Positions 41,658 to 52,564 of a stretch of 64,000 bases of DNA are shown here, one piece after another (the first letter of the stretch is position 1; each line of letters opens with the position of its first letter). Below the pieces are notes generated by a model. The model made no database searches. It saw only the letters and a list, made by a program, of their open reading frames with translations, and was not told the origin of the DNA. Both the position numbers and the translations under genes were made by a program. Source of the DNA: Hyaloperonospora brassicae (Eukaryota > Oomycota > Peronosporomycetes > Peronosporales > Peronosporaceae); contig CANTFL010001466.1 of the NCBI GenBank assembly GCA_947650285.1, positions 186,001 to 250,000 of the forward strand, written 5' to 3'.

Positions 41658-42842
41658 ATGTTGGATGATGAAGGGACCTTTCACGCCACGCGTGAAGGGT
41701 TTAACCATTTGGGTGACATCGAATGGAGTGCGGGAGAACGAATGAGTTCTACCGTGTCGAGTTCGCCATTAGCGCCATGTTGGAGTCTCTAGACAGAGAC
41801 CAACAACATGCCGCTATAGCCAAGTTCATTCAAAATGAACTTGTCGCCTGATGGGAGAGAGTAGCATTGCTTCACCATCAAGGCTCTCAACAGGCCGAGC
41901 AGTCGAGAGAACTCAATGCTCAACAGACAGAGCTTTTGAGACAGCAGCAATTCCATGCTGCTGTGGGCGGGACGGCACATGAGCTTCGTCCCGAAGTCAT
42001 GAAAGTTGACATCTCCAAGTACAGTGGAGTCCCGAAAGATCCCTGTTACTATGGTTCGTCGAACTCGACAGAGCCTTGAAGGCACGTCGTGTCGAAGATG
42101 AGCAAATGAAACTCACATTTGCTCAAACCCACTTGGCAGAGCGTGCCAAAACTTGGTCCCTGGGGCTCGAGAGTAGCGACCCACATGTGTTTAGGTCGCT
42201 AGATGACTTCAAGTCCCGGCTCAGACAAACGTTTGAGCCGCCACGGGCTGAGTTCAGGGCTCGTTAAGAGCTCCTGAAACTCAAGCAGGGTAAGCGCGAT
42301 GTTCACGCTTACGCACAACATATAAGACTCCTTGCGAGTAGTATAACTGCTAACCCAGTCCATGAACACACGTTGATTACGGTGTTCATGCAAGGGCTCG
42401 CAGAGGGGCCCGTCAGGAGCCACCTGTTCCGCCTTGAGCTGAATACGCTGGAAGAAGCGATATTAGCCGCGGAACAGGAAGACTTCAGCATGAGACAGGC
42501 TCCTGCTAGCTCAAACTCTTATCGTCCACCGAGACGACAAGAGATCGGAGGTCCAGAACCAATGGACCTCTGCTATGTTGAGAGCGAGAGACCTCGCTCT
42601 TCTAACAACAAGCGATGGCAGAGGTGCAATCGCTGTCAGAAGTTAGGGCACTACGCATATGAGTGAAGTGCTCCACGCCCAGTACCAAACAGTACTGAGC
42701 GAAATGGACGACCATTTGCTAGAAAGGGCAATGGGCGTGGGTCCAGCGCTGTTGCGAATCCGCAACAGCGAGACGGACCATCAAAAAATGGTCGGGGTCA
42801 GTAGGGACGGAGCGCCCTACTGATCCGGCAACCTCAAAAGAA
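41658..42842 (+). pseudogene. Gypsy gag, broken
   Basis: The candidate start is ATG 41658. An alternative frame reads MLESLDRDQQHAAIAKFIQ from 41777. Then follow a Gln-rich coiled-coil-like stretch (HHQGSQQAEQSRELNAQQTE), KVDISKYSGV, the capsid region (AERAKTWSLGLES, FKSRLRQTFEPPRAEFRAR) and TVFMQGLAEGPVRSHLFRLE. The zinc knuckle CNRCQKLGHYAYE loses its last Cys because the codon at 42664-42666 is TGA. Other lesions are a TGA near 41849, a frame change near 42050 and a TAA at 42265-42267. It is otherwise well preserved, so the inactivation is by few events. Confidence 0.8.
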
Positions 42843-42854
42843 TTTCCAAATCAC

Positions 42855-45800
42855 TTGACGAAAGTTGCTCCAGATACACAATCACTGTGTGTCTCTGCAC
42901 CTGGTGATGACGTTTCGCTCATCACCTTGAAGTTGGAAGCGACAAATGATTTGTCGCTTCGTGCCCTAGTAGACTGTGGGGCGTCAAACAACTTTTTTCG
43001 ACGCCAGTCACTAGAGGGTCGCAGGCTCAAGTTCATTGAGCGCGACATTCCCCTCACGAGGATGACGGTGCGCCTTGCAACAGGCGCATCGACTACCGTT
43101 GAGAAACGTGTATTAGGAATCCACTACACGTTAGAGGGCGAACAGTACGATGATGACTTCATCGTACTGGATCTGGATGACAAATTTGATGTCATCCTGG
43201 GATTACCTTGGCTGAGAAAGTACGAGCCAAGGGTGAGCTGGCAGCATCTATCCGTGATGATGCCTGCCGCTTGTTCATCAGATGGCCATCTGATGAACAT
43301 CTTGGAGCGTACACAAGCGTGTGGATGTTCTGCGAGTGAGTGCGATGGCCTCACTTGCGGTACGGTCGTTAGCATGACTGCACAAGATCACAGTGTAGTT
43401 GATCACTACACTGTGGAGCAAGCTCCCGGCGGCTGTACAGAAGTACAGGCTGCGCCGAAGGTCCACCACTCGAATAAGTTGAGTGGACCGGGACATGGAT
43501 GCATGCCTAGTGGGCAGCATCTTAGACAAAAGAAACCTGTTGCCTCCAAGGGGCAACATGGAAATCCTAGGTCGACTGGAGAGTCGACCGTAGAGGATCG
43601 GCGCCTGACTGTGGTTGCACAGCCACAGTCGGAAGACGTCGAGGGAAAAAGTCCCCACGTACTTGAGGAAGGGATTCCTCAAGATTCACTTGCTGAGGGA
43701 TCAGGCCCTCAGCAACCTGTGGAAGCAAGTTCCCAGGAAGAATTCGAGAGGTTGAACGTCTTGGTCAATGACGGATCAAGTGTAGGCGCTTATACACTTG
43801 ATCGGATTGTGCCTCCGAAGTTAACTTCGAAGATAACTCAGTTGCCAACGCTAGAACCGAAACGGTTCTTGCGTGATCAGCGTAGTGGCAAAGTCGAGCA
43901 GATCTGCATACTCGTCACGGAGGGTGAGTATGGGGCCGATATTCGTTCCGGCAACAGTATTTGCTCAGAAAAAACGGGTTCTCAGAAGCTCATCGATGGA
44001 CGAAAGTGTCCTCGATGAGAAGACTCGGATCGAGCGATACACGTCTCAATCCTGGGAGTCACTTCAGGCAAATCCTTTGTATAAGGATTTGATTAAATTC
44101 AAGGACGTGTTCCCTGAATCCGTGCCTTGCGATTTGCCTAAAGACAAAGGCACTCGACACGAGATCGAGCTCAAACCGGGCTCGAAGTACTGTGTCATGA
44201 AGCAGTGGCCACTGCCTCGTGAACAAGTCATAGCGATCGACAAGTTCTTTGCCGATCGCTTAGCAGCGGGCCATGTGAGGGAATCAACATCCCCTCACAG
44301 CTCTCCGACCTTTTGTGTGCGAAACGCCACAGGACAATGGCGGATAGTGCACGCATTCAACAAGTTGAATGCTGCAACAATACCGGCTCAGACGCCGATA
44401 CCGAGGAAGGACGTAATCATAGATGGTATGTCAAAGAGTACCATCTTTTCGTCCATGGATCTGATGGATGGATTCTATCAGATTATCATGCGTGAACGGG
44501 ATGTTCCGTACACAGCAGTGAGTACCCCCAGCGGTATGCTGTGGGAGTGGCTAGTGATGCCACAGGGGCTGAGTAACACCCCTGCAACATTCAACAGATG
44601 TGTAACAAATCTGCTGAGACCGGTGCGAAACTTTGCACCGAGTTACTTCGACGATGTGTTCGTCCATAGCCGGGATATGGACGGAAAGACGGACGTTGAA
44701 GTTCACAGAACTCACGTTCGTAAAGTCCTTCAACTTATGCGCAAGCATAAGTTGTATGCCAACCTCAAGAAGTGTATATTCGCGGCAAGCGAAATACCAC
44801 TTCTTGGGTGCATCGTGGGTAAACGCGGCGTATGCCCTGATCCCGGAAAGATCAAGGCGATCACCGACTGGCCAGTGCCAGTCGATGTCAAGGGACTAAG
44901 GAAGTTCCTTGGTCTAGCGGCGTACTTGCACAAGTACTCGCGCAACTACGCCGAAATGACGGTACATCTTTCTTGTTTACTCAAGAAAGATGTGAAGTGG
45001 TCATGGAACGCTGAGTGACAGCGTTCCTTTGAAGATATCAAGAAAAGCTTGATGCAGTTGCCGATCTTGGCGATTGCAGATCAGGACAGACCATGTCATG
45101 TGGTCTGTGACGCCAGAGATTTTGCGATCGGCTGTGCGTTAATGCAATTTGATGCAGATGGAGCAGAGAGCGTCATCTGTTATCAGTCGCGTCAGCTGCA
45201 GGCAGCTGAGCGTAATTACTCTGTGCATGACAAGGAACTCCTTGCCATGAAATACGCACTGGCAGAGTTTCGCGTCTATCTCTTGGGAGATAGACCGTTC
45301 ATCGTCTATACGGACCATGCGTCACTACGCACGGCCGTAAACAGCCCACACCACTCGCAAAGGATGGCGAGGTGGCTGTCTTTTTTTGCGGAGTATAACT
45401 TCTCCGTGGAGTATAAACCAGAACGACTCAATGTCGCCGCTGATGCGCTTTTGCGCCGGCCCGATTACGAGCCGGACGCACAATCCAACAATAAGGATAA
45501 GCCCACTGTTGCGACACTGAGAGCCAGTTCCGTCGTCAAGCTTACTTGACGACATACGAAAGGCATCCGCAGAAGATAAGGATCTTCTTCGATTGATGGA
45601 TCATCTGGTGAATCCATCCAGTAAATCATTGAAAGATTTACCGGCTTTGTACCGTTCCTCTTCGGATCGGTATAGTACACGCAACGGATTGCTGTACTAT
45701 ACATCTGTTGCCGACGACACGCCTCGTGTCGTCGTACCCGCTCATCATGATTTGCGTTTGCGCATCATGTATGAGTGTCACAATGCCCCAACCGGCGGCC

Positions 45801-47693
45801 ATCGGGGAAGAGAAAAGACTTACCTCACGGTAAGTCGTGCCTTTTACTAGCCCCGCCATTATCAGTTTGTCCGCAAGTACATACGTGCTTGCGAGGTTTG
45901 TCAACGGGTGAAGCCTAGTCCTTCATCCCTTGCGCCATTGCAGCCTCTGCCTGTTCCGACAGAGTGCTGGCAGTCCGTTTCAATGGACTTCGTCTTCGGT
46001 TTTCCCGAAGAAGCTCACAAGAATAATTGTATTCTTGCGTTTGTTGACCGGTTCAGCAAGATGGTCTATCTTGCTGCTGTAACCGAGTCGATCAAGGCTC
46101 AAGGTTGTGCTCGTGTCTTTCTCGACACGGTCTTTAGACTCCACGGGTTACCCCCATGAACTCGTATCCGACCGTGCCCTCGATTCACGGCGGAAATTTA
46201 GCAAACCGTGTTCCGTTCTCTCGGAACACGGTTGACGATGTCCAATTCTGACCATCCCGAAACAGATGGTCAGACGGAACGTGCGAACCGTGTCCTCGAA
46301 GAGATCCTTCTAGGGTATGTCCACTCGTTTCCGAGTTGGAGCGAATTCCTGCCCATGGTGGAATTCGCCATAAATAATTCGGTGCATGCCTCAACACAGC
46401 ACACATCGTTTTACGTGAATGGCCTACGCCATCCACGAGTGTCCGCCCTTCTTGAGTGTGACTCTTGGATAAGGGGGGGGCTCGCTCGAGCAAAAACCGT
46501 TTTGGCTATTGCTCATCACGTGTCGACGCAAACGTCGTCACGTATGATGCCGATGTCGATCAAGTCGACATCGATGAAGAAGATCACCTCAATAATAGAG
46601 ACGACGCTATTATTGACTCGGATGATGATGACGATGCTGGTATATTCAGCATCGTCAACGATTATGCCAGCGAGGAAGAAGACAACCTCGCTGAAGAAGA
46701 GAACAATCTCTTAGCAGTGCGCACGAAGCGCACTGAAAGACACAACAACTAGTCAGCAGAGAACTTCCTGCTGACTCGTGAAGCGGTAGTCCGTTTCGTT
46801 CAGGACTCCATCGCAAATGCGGTCGACCGTCAGAAACGGAACGCAGACAAGAATGGAAGAGCAAATGTTCTTTCATTTAAGGTTAACGACCTAGTACTAC
46901 TGTCTACGGTAAACTTACCTGGACATGCAGTCACTAGTGTCGGCAGTAGTAAACTACTGCCGAAATACATTGGGCCATTTCGAGTGTTGCATCGCAAGGG
47001 CAATGCATACACACTCGAATTGCCACGTAGGATGCGCACGCATCCTACGTTTTACGTGGGGAGGCTTAGGTCGTACTGTCAGTACGAGCCTTCTTCTTCC
47101 GATGAAGATAGCCCCCACGTTCAAGAACATCCATCAAGTTCTTGCGTTCGCGCTCCAGACGATCCGTCTGGTCGCGCAGATATGATACCTCGGAACTCAA
47201 CCGAGATATCTCCCCGCGAGCTGTCGCCAGCTCGCCGAATAGAGAGCGGACATCCCGCTCGACCTGAAGCTGCGCTGTGGCATAATCGGCGCTATCCCTC
47301 TCCGATCAGCCTCGTGGTCCTTGCGGTTCTTCCGCACGGTATCAGTCAAAGCGTAGCGCCGGTCGCGCTCGTGCTTAAAGTCATCGCGCAATTCATCGAT
47401 TGCGCGATCCATCTCGTAAGGGTCGAGATGGTGAACCGAATCATCTGGAGGAGGTCTTTCCTCCTCCACCACATCCTTTGGTGGATGCTCACGGTGATCA
47501 ACGCTTTCAAGTGGAGCGTATTTTGAATCACCGTGACGATTCAGGATCAAGGACGAGCTACCTCTTCCAGTGGCGGGGTATCCACCCTCTTGGAGCAGCT
47601 GGGAGCCCCGCTCTCAGCTGTTGATGTGTGTCGAAGGTCTCGTCCGCCAGTATGACGAGAACCATCCGATGAGTCCTGTGGCCCATCGGTAAA
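42855..47693 (+). pseudogene. Gypsy pol: protease, RT, RNase H, integrase, chromodomain
   Basis: Protease: LRALVDCGASNNFF (about 42958-43000). A linker of about 250 residues follows, with a frame change near 43870-44015. RT then runs to 45018: HEIELKPGSKYCVMKQWPLP, FSSMDLMDGFYQIIM, catalytic APSYFDDVFVHSR, then LRKFLGLAAYLHKYSRNYAE. A TGA at 45016-45018 interrupts the same frame before RNase H (VVCDARDFAIGCALMQFD, VHDKELLAMKYALAEFRVYL, IVYTDHASL, LNVAADALLRRPDYEPD). Integrase, in another frame: zinc domain with CHNAPTGGHRGREKTY and ACEVCQRVKP, interrupted by TAG at 45848-45850, then SVSMDFVFGFPEE and HPETDGQTERANRVLEE. A frame change at a G8 tract (46473-46480) leads into an acidic insert. 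Next come KLLPKYIGPFRVLHRKGNAY and a chromodomain with FQVERILNHRDD, YLFQWRG and, one frame on, WSSWEPRSQLL. Confidence 0.85.
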
Positions 47694-48674
47694 CACGCGC
47701 CCTAGGCGCTTGTAGACGAATTGCAAGTTTGCAATCGCGTCACGCATCTCAGCCGAGATGTGTGCCTTTCCCCAGGGCGAATTTAGGGAATACACATCCC
47801 TATGTGCACGCTGCGAGTTGTCAACACAACTAGCACAAGGGTCTCCCCATGTGAGGCAAGGAATGTCTGCCTCACTCGATAAACATTGCAATCGGTACCC
47901 TGCACCGGTTGGCGTTCGCTTTTCGAACCTGAGGCGAGTCGCCTCAAGTTTCTTGAGCCACCCTTCTCGTCCAAAATTCTTTACGTTTTGGACGAACGCT
48001 TTCCACGCAGCCAAAAGCGATGCTTTGTCACGCTTTTGGTTGCTGTTGTACCATCGATGTCTAAGGAAGACATCGAGATAAAAATCTTCTTCAGCGCGAA
48101 AGTTCTTCGCGCTGGAACTTAAGCCGTGAAGCTCAGTCGCATCGAATAAGGGTATTCGAGGGTGTTGGCTTGTCTCGTGAGACAAGCTATTGATGAGCCG
48201 TTCGGGCAGACGCCACGGCTTCGGCTCATCACGCTTCGAAGTGGTACCTCTGTCGGTATCACGGCTCCCAGAATGACGACGGCTCACGCCATCGTCATCA
48301 CGCTCGTGCGAAGAAGCACGAGTCGGCGGTGGTAAGGAGTAATGCTCATCACCACTCTGATTACCTTCATCATCACTGCCGAACAGACTGTGTTGCAACT
48401 CACGAGTCCGTTCGTTCGGCAGTGGTCTTGGCGAATACTGAGACGTCGCCGGTGATCGAGACGCCTCTGGAATATTGCCCGAGTCAGACACGTCTGACTC
48501 GCCAGAGTAAATGACCTCAATGTCGGGGTCATCATGCGCACGCGGTGTTGTACCGCGTGCACCTGCAGCACCTGTTGCTGCAGGCGGAGAAGAAGCAGCA
48601 GACGACGAATCGTCTGCCACAGAGGCTGGCATAGCAGCGGGCTGTGCGCGTGTTGAGTCACTCCGCATAGACAT
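47547..48674 (-). CDS. Antisense ORF of the gypsy element, function unknown
   Basis: A 375-codon uninterrupted frame lies on the strand opposite to gag-pol, from ATG 48674 (MSMRSDSTRAQPAAMPASV) to a stop at 47547. Residues 1 to about 165 are Ser/Asp/Arg/Pro-rich and likely disordered (DDPDIEVIYSGESDVSDSG). Residues about 165-360 look folded, with conserved-looking hydrophobic and aromatic positions: RIPLFDATELHGL, FRAEEDFYLDVFLRHRWYNS, LLAAWKAFVQNVKNFGREGW, and Cys pairs in DIPCLTWGDPCASC. I recognise no domain. It fills the space between the chromodomain and the 3' LTR, and its 3' end overlaps the chromodomain coding region by about 145 nt. It is intact although gag and pol carry several lesions. 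Antisense ORFs at this position are known in some plant gypsy lineages. Confidence 0.6.
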   Translation of the reverse strand: MSMRSDSTRAQPAAMPASVADDSSSAASSPPAATGAAGARGTTPRAHDDPDIEVIYSGESDVSDSGNIPEASRSPATSQYSPRPLPNERTRELQHSLFGSDDEGNQSGDEHYSLPPPTRASSHERDDDGVSRRHSGSRDTDRGTTSKRDEPKPWRLPERLINSLSHETSQHPRIPLFDATELHGLSSSAKNFRAEEDFYLDVFLRHRWYNSNQKRDKASLLAAWKAFVQNVKNFGREGWLKKLEATRLRFEKRTPTGAGYRLQCLSSEADIPCLTWGDPCASCVDNSQRAHRDVYSLNSPWGKAHISAEMRDAIANLQFVYKRLGRVFTDGPQDSSDGSRHTGGRDLRHTSTAESGAPSCSKRVDTPPLEEVARP

Positions 48675-48804
48675 GTTAACTTTGCGAGGTCGGTTGAAAA
48701 GTAAATGGAACGGGCCCAACAAGTGCTTTCTGTCCCAATGGTGGCCAACGGGTGGCCTCCATATTTTCGATAGTCACATGGTGACTATCAGTTAAGGGGG
48801 GTGA

Positions 48805-49199
48805 TGTAACGGGGCAGCCCGTTACATGGAAATTGTCATTTAGAAAATAATGACAATAAAGAATATTATGTTGAATATTCTTTTAACAATATCACCAATG
48901 GTGGTAATATTGATGGGTCGACCAAAGAGTCTGCTCATTGGTTGATATCTTGACGATATCAACCCACCAATCGCCGCAAGACGCGCGCAATGAGGGGTGA
49001 GTAGACGTCGTCATACATTCAGTTAGATTAGTATAATCAAGTCAAGTCAAACAGAGAGACAGTGGTTAAAGACTTATTTATATATTTATAACACAGTTCT
49101 ACTTTTCCCTTATCTACGCTTCCTCGTTTGCCTCGTGTACGTCTGTCGGGCGCACCGATACCCTTGCGTTAAGTTCACGCAAGGGTGTGCCCCGTTACA
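48805..49199 (+). repeat. Gypsy 3' LTR
   Basis: 395 bp, partner of 41215-41607. It carries the same terminal palindrome and the same right-edge hairpin, both unchanged although other positions differ. Confidence 0.95.
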
Positions 49200-50632
49200 G
49201 GAGATGTCACGCATGGACACAAAAGCATTAAAGCTGTTAAGAAAAAAGAATTAATAAGCTTGATGTGGCGGCCAGAAGTACTCCATATATGTTGTAAAAA
49301 GTAGCGCTAACTCTACATCTAGACATAATCAATCTAACAAGAATGCGAGACATACATAAGTAAATACTCAGTGCCCGTATATACAGAAGTCATGAATGTC
49401 CAAGAATGGGTACATGTACCATACCCTAGCGACGAAAACGAAAGAAAGATCGTTTAGTAGTGGATAGATGGTGTGGGAGCTATCTTTGGCTTTTTTAGTG
49501 GACAAGTGCAAAGGCCAAGTTAGCCTGCCACGGATGACGTTACAATGATTATTCTCAAATACACATCTGCACGTACAGGTAATCACAAAATTAAAACTAT
49601 GTACTGGAATTAGCGCAATTGTTAGTTCTACGATGATCCATGTGAAGTCAAGCAAACGTGGATAAGCACAGTCGACTAAATAGAAATGCATCGATGAATG
49701 CAGTTCGAACATTTTTGGTGTAATTGCAGTGATTTTGTAAGCTCAAATTGTAGCAGATTGCGGGCAAAAAGATGAACCATTTTAGACAAATTGGAAGCAT
49801 TTGTTTCGTGGCCAAAGCCGCAAGTCTTACGCAGAAGATTGAGCCTAAACATGTAACGCAAATTGCTTGACGTATAACGTGCAGTCGTATGTGATTACGC
49901 TGTGGACCAGTCACGCCTCCATTCGCCTGTATACGCCTTTCTATGTCACTTGCTCAAGTACCCTAGCAGCTATGGCACGCTCAGACTGTGGCTGATTGAC
50001 AACGATTTATTCTCGTTTCGGTTCAGCTCGCAGTGATTACACTAACATTAATGTTCAATTATGCATAATCGCACTGCACGACCCTAGAAACGGTTAAGGA
50101 TCTTATCGATTTGCAGAAGGCTTCTCGCCACTAATTTCTTCGACTCGTACTCATTTCTGTAGCTCAACTCTCTTGATCTCGTAGACACATACTTCCTACT
50201 GATGAAATGACTACCTAGCTGCTATTTGATATGCGGTGATAATAAACAACGGTGACCACATACGCGTTGCTCGCATACACTGGCACAAAGTCGCTATCTG
50301 CGCGCACAGCCATAAAATCATTTGCTATTATTGGTACTAGCAGATACCAAAGCGTGACGCTACAACATTTGTACAACTTCCTCAGTGTCTACAATGTAGG
50401 CAAACATATACGTGCGTATTTGCACTGCAGTCGGGCAGCTTATATCGATCAATAGTCGTTGTCGCAACTGCAAGTGGAGATCTCGATCTCGTGCAGAACA
50501 AACGGCAGTTTGCCTTTAGAGCCTATTGTTACTTTCTCCATGGCCGCTGTGGGAACCACTTATTTGGTACCCATCGAGCGACCGTATAAGAACGTGGCAA
50601 AGCCGATCATCATCGCATCTTCTTCGAGCGTC
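49200..50632. other. Intergenic region upstream of the Rab gene, no gene recognised
   Basis: The second GGAGA target duplication is followed by 1.4 kb of moderately AT-rich sequence. Frames of up to 114 codons on the minus strand (49368-49712) show no family motif. The last part serves as 5' flank of the Rab gene. An in-frame ATG at 50540 (MAAVGTTYLVPIERPYKNVA) could extend the Rab protein by 31 residues. Confidence 0.4.
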
Positions 50633-51686
50633 ATGGTCCACAGTAGCAAGTACGACCTGCTCATCAAGCTCCTGCTCATCGGAGACAGCGGTACATGACG
50701 GGTGGACGCGTGTGTGTCGGTGTCGGTGGGTCTGTGCCTCATACTAACCGCCGCTGTCCTCCGTTCACGGACTCTTTCTATTGCCAGGCGTAGGGAAAAG
50801 CTGCGTGCTGCTGCGGTACTCGGATGACTCGTTCACAACGTCGTTTATCACGACAATTGGGTGTGTACCGACGCTACAGAATGAATTGTACATGGCTACA
50901 TGTCGTGCCTGGACTGACGCTGCGCTGTAGGATCGACTTCAAAGTGAAGACCATTGAAGTGGATGGCAAGCGGATAAAGCTCCAGATTTGGGATACTGCG
51001 GGACAAGAGCGATTTCGTACGATCACAACCGGTACGCGTAGCAATTGTACTATCTGTCGGTGAAAATGGGAACGACGGGTTAGTGATGACGTCTCTGTGG
51101 ATCGTTTGGATTGCTCTTTGCAGCTTATTATCGTGGCGCGATGGGGATTCTACTGGTGTACGACGTAACAGACGACCATTCTTTCCAGAGTACGTGTTGC
51201 CACATTGATTGCAATCTAGTGGTTGTGGTGAGAAAGTGGAGCTGGTGCGATATGTGACGTTAATTTGGAGCTACCGCGCAGACATTCGCAATTGGATGAC
51301 ACAGATCCGACAGAATGCGTCGTCGAACGTAAATAAAGTCCTCATCGGCAACAAGTGTGACGTTGATCCGTCGGAACGCGTGCGTACAGAATGGCGCTGC
51401 CAAAACAATGTGGCCTGACTGTGCTGACATAAACGGATTGTTATTCGTGGTATTGTAGGCGGTGACGACGAAGCAAGGTCAGGATCTAGCGAATGAGTTT
51501 GGTATTGAGTTCTTCGAAACGAGCGCAAAGAGCAACCAGAACATTGAAGAGGCCTTTCGCTTCGTCGCTGTGGACGTTCAGAAGCGACTGGCGGAGAGCG
51601 AGCACGATAGGTTAGACGTGGCCAACAGCAGCAAGTTTCGTGTGGACGAGTCCCAGGACCAAGCGAAAGACGGCTGCTGTGCGTAG
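50633..51686 (+). CDS. RAB8: Rab8-like small GTPase (six exons)
   Basis: A membrane-traffic GTPase, of the Rab8 group (post-Golgi and exocytic transport in other eukaryotes). Exons: 50633-50690, 50788-50860, 50931-51031, 51124-51189, 51282-51379 and 51459-51686. All five introns are 70-97 nt with GT-AG ends, and the exons join in frame to 207 residues. Motifs: P-loop GDSGVGKS, switch [34 protein letters not shown], base-binding NKCD and ETSAK. It ends DGCCA, with the paired cysteines expected to be geranylgeranylated. The start [20 protein letters not shown] fits the normal Rab N-terminus. An upstream in-frame ATG (50540) would give a longer form. Rab8 is preferred over Rab1 or Rab10 from the switch and [18 protein letters not shown] region, but the subgroup call is by memory. 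Confidence 0.92.
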
Positions 51687-52087
51687 TCTCTTTTCTTGTA
51701 TCGGTTTTCCCATTTACTTTAGTCAAACTATCGATCGAACAATCACAAAAGCCGGACTCGTGATTCTCGCGGCCTTCCTTTAACCGGCATAGATGATGCC
51801 GCACTGAGCTTTTGCCCATATCTTTAGACCTGGCTGCGTCGCCGTAATGAGGCACGTCCTGCAGAACGTGCGTCTTTTGCCATTGTAACCAATACCATCG
51901 TAAGAGGCTGTTGACGACGCGCGATCGACATCCGTACCCATTCGATATCCGCACCCATTCGACATTGGAGTGTACAGACGACATGCTGTTACACTGCACG
52001 CTTCATCACTGCATCTTGAAGCAGGATATCGCGCGTCTAAATGAAAGCCATCTCCTTGGAAAGATGCAGCAACATCCACGTGTGTTG

Positions 52088-52188
52088 TTACCAGGCAACA
52101 ATCATCTCACGGACAGGCTCAAACCGCTTGTCATCGTTATACATGGCTTCTCGAGCTTCGTCATCCAGCCACGTGCAAGCATTCAGCG
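52088..52188 (-). CDS. Candidate terminal exon of a small gene (minus strand)
   Basis: After a possible acceptor (CTACTAATC branch-like sequence, then CTGGAG) the minus strand reads LNACTWLDDEAREAMYNDDK then RFEPVREMIVAW and stops at 52088-52090. The pattern (Cys, Trp, then a charged helix ending in a Trp) is reminiscent of the C-terminus of the small CHCH-like UPF0545/C22orf39 family, a similarity from memory only. A further piece that could be an upstream exon lies at about 52330-52450 (VGCNTQKQDLPVAQLKADG). The full exon structure was not resolved, so this remains a suggestion. Confidence 0.3.
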
Positions 52189-52533
52189 CTCCAGGGGATT
52201 AGTAGCCGACGAAGCGGCTTGGACGAGCGTGCCGCTATCACGCTGGGTACTTGATCGAGGTGGGCTTCAGAGCGGTCTAACTACCAGCAAGAAAAAACAA
52301 GGAGTCGCAGCGCCTCCACGCACTGATGTTGCTCCTTCACTTGGCAGAGTTGTCGCACCAAGTAGGTGTCGAGAGTCGCTCATGGCAGCAATGTACCGTG
52401 CCATCTGCTTTCAGCTGGGCAACAGGCAGGTCCTGCTTTTGCGTGTTGCATCCCACCTGCAAAACCGCAGTTGGTAATCAAAAACAAGTGACGCGAGTCG
52501 CCTGAGCTCGAATGTAGCCATCCGTTGCGCCAG

Positions 52534-52540
52534 TCATTTT
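52534..52540 (+). promoter_or_regulatory. Initiator-like element before PRMT3
   Basis: TCATTTT, 25 bp before the PRMT3 ATG, resembles the oomycete initiator core (TCATTYY). Short 5' leaders of this size are common in oomycete genes. It is a weak, pattern-only call. Confidence 0.3.
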
Positions 52541-52564
52541 TGGTCTCTACCATTATCACTTGAC

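Larger units (their letters stand above)
41215..49199 (+). mobile_element. Full-length Ty3/gypsy chromovirus with antisense ORF
   Basis: A 7985-bp element has LTRs at 41215-41607 and 48805-49199 and a perfect 5-bp target duplication GGAGA (41210-41214 and 49200-49204). TGGTAGCACTTTG two bases after the 5' LTR is a primer-binding-like site, and AAGGGGGGTGA precedes the 3' LTR as polypurine tract. The order is gag, protease, RT, RNase H, integrase, acidic insert, chromodomain. An antisense reading frame then fills the space up to the 3' LTR. The LTRs differ at roughly two dozen positions by eye, so the element is older than the Copia at 18803. Gag and pol contain several nonsense codons and frameshifts. 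Confidence 0.95.
51687..52564. other. Intergenic region between Rab and PRMT3
   Basis: The longest plus-strand frame (51911-52477, TTG start) has no recognisable motif, and I think it is not a gene. The minus strand holds a candidate terminal exon (52088-52188). The 3' flank of Rab and the 5' flank of PRMT3 share the rest. Confidence 0.4.

Noticed and set aside
51271..51999. 242-codon minus-strand frame over the Rab 3' region
   Set aside because: It lies antisense to the Rab exons and their introns and shows no domain.
51911..52477. 188-codon plus-strand frame upstream of PRMT3
   Set aside because: It begins with TTG, has no recognisable domain, and overlaps better-looking minus-strand pieces.
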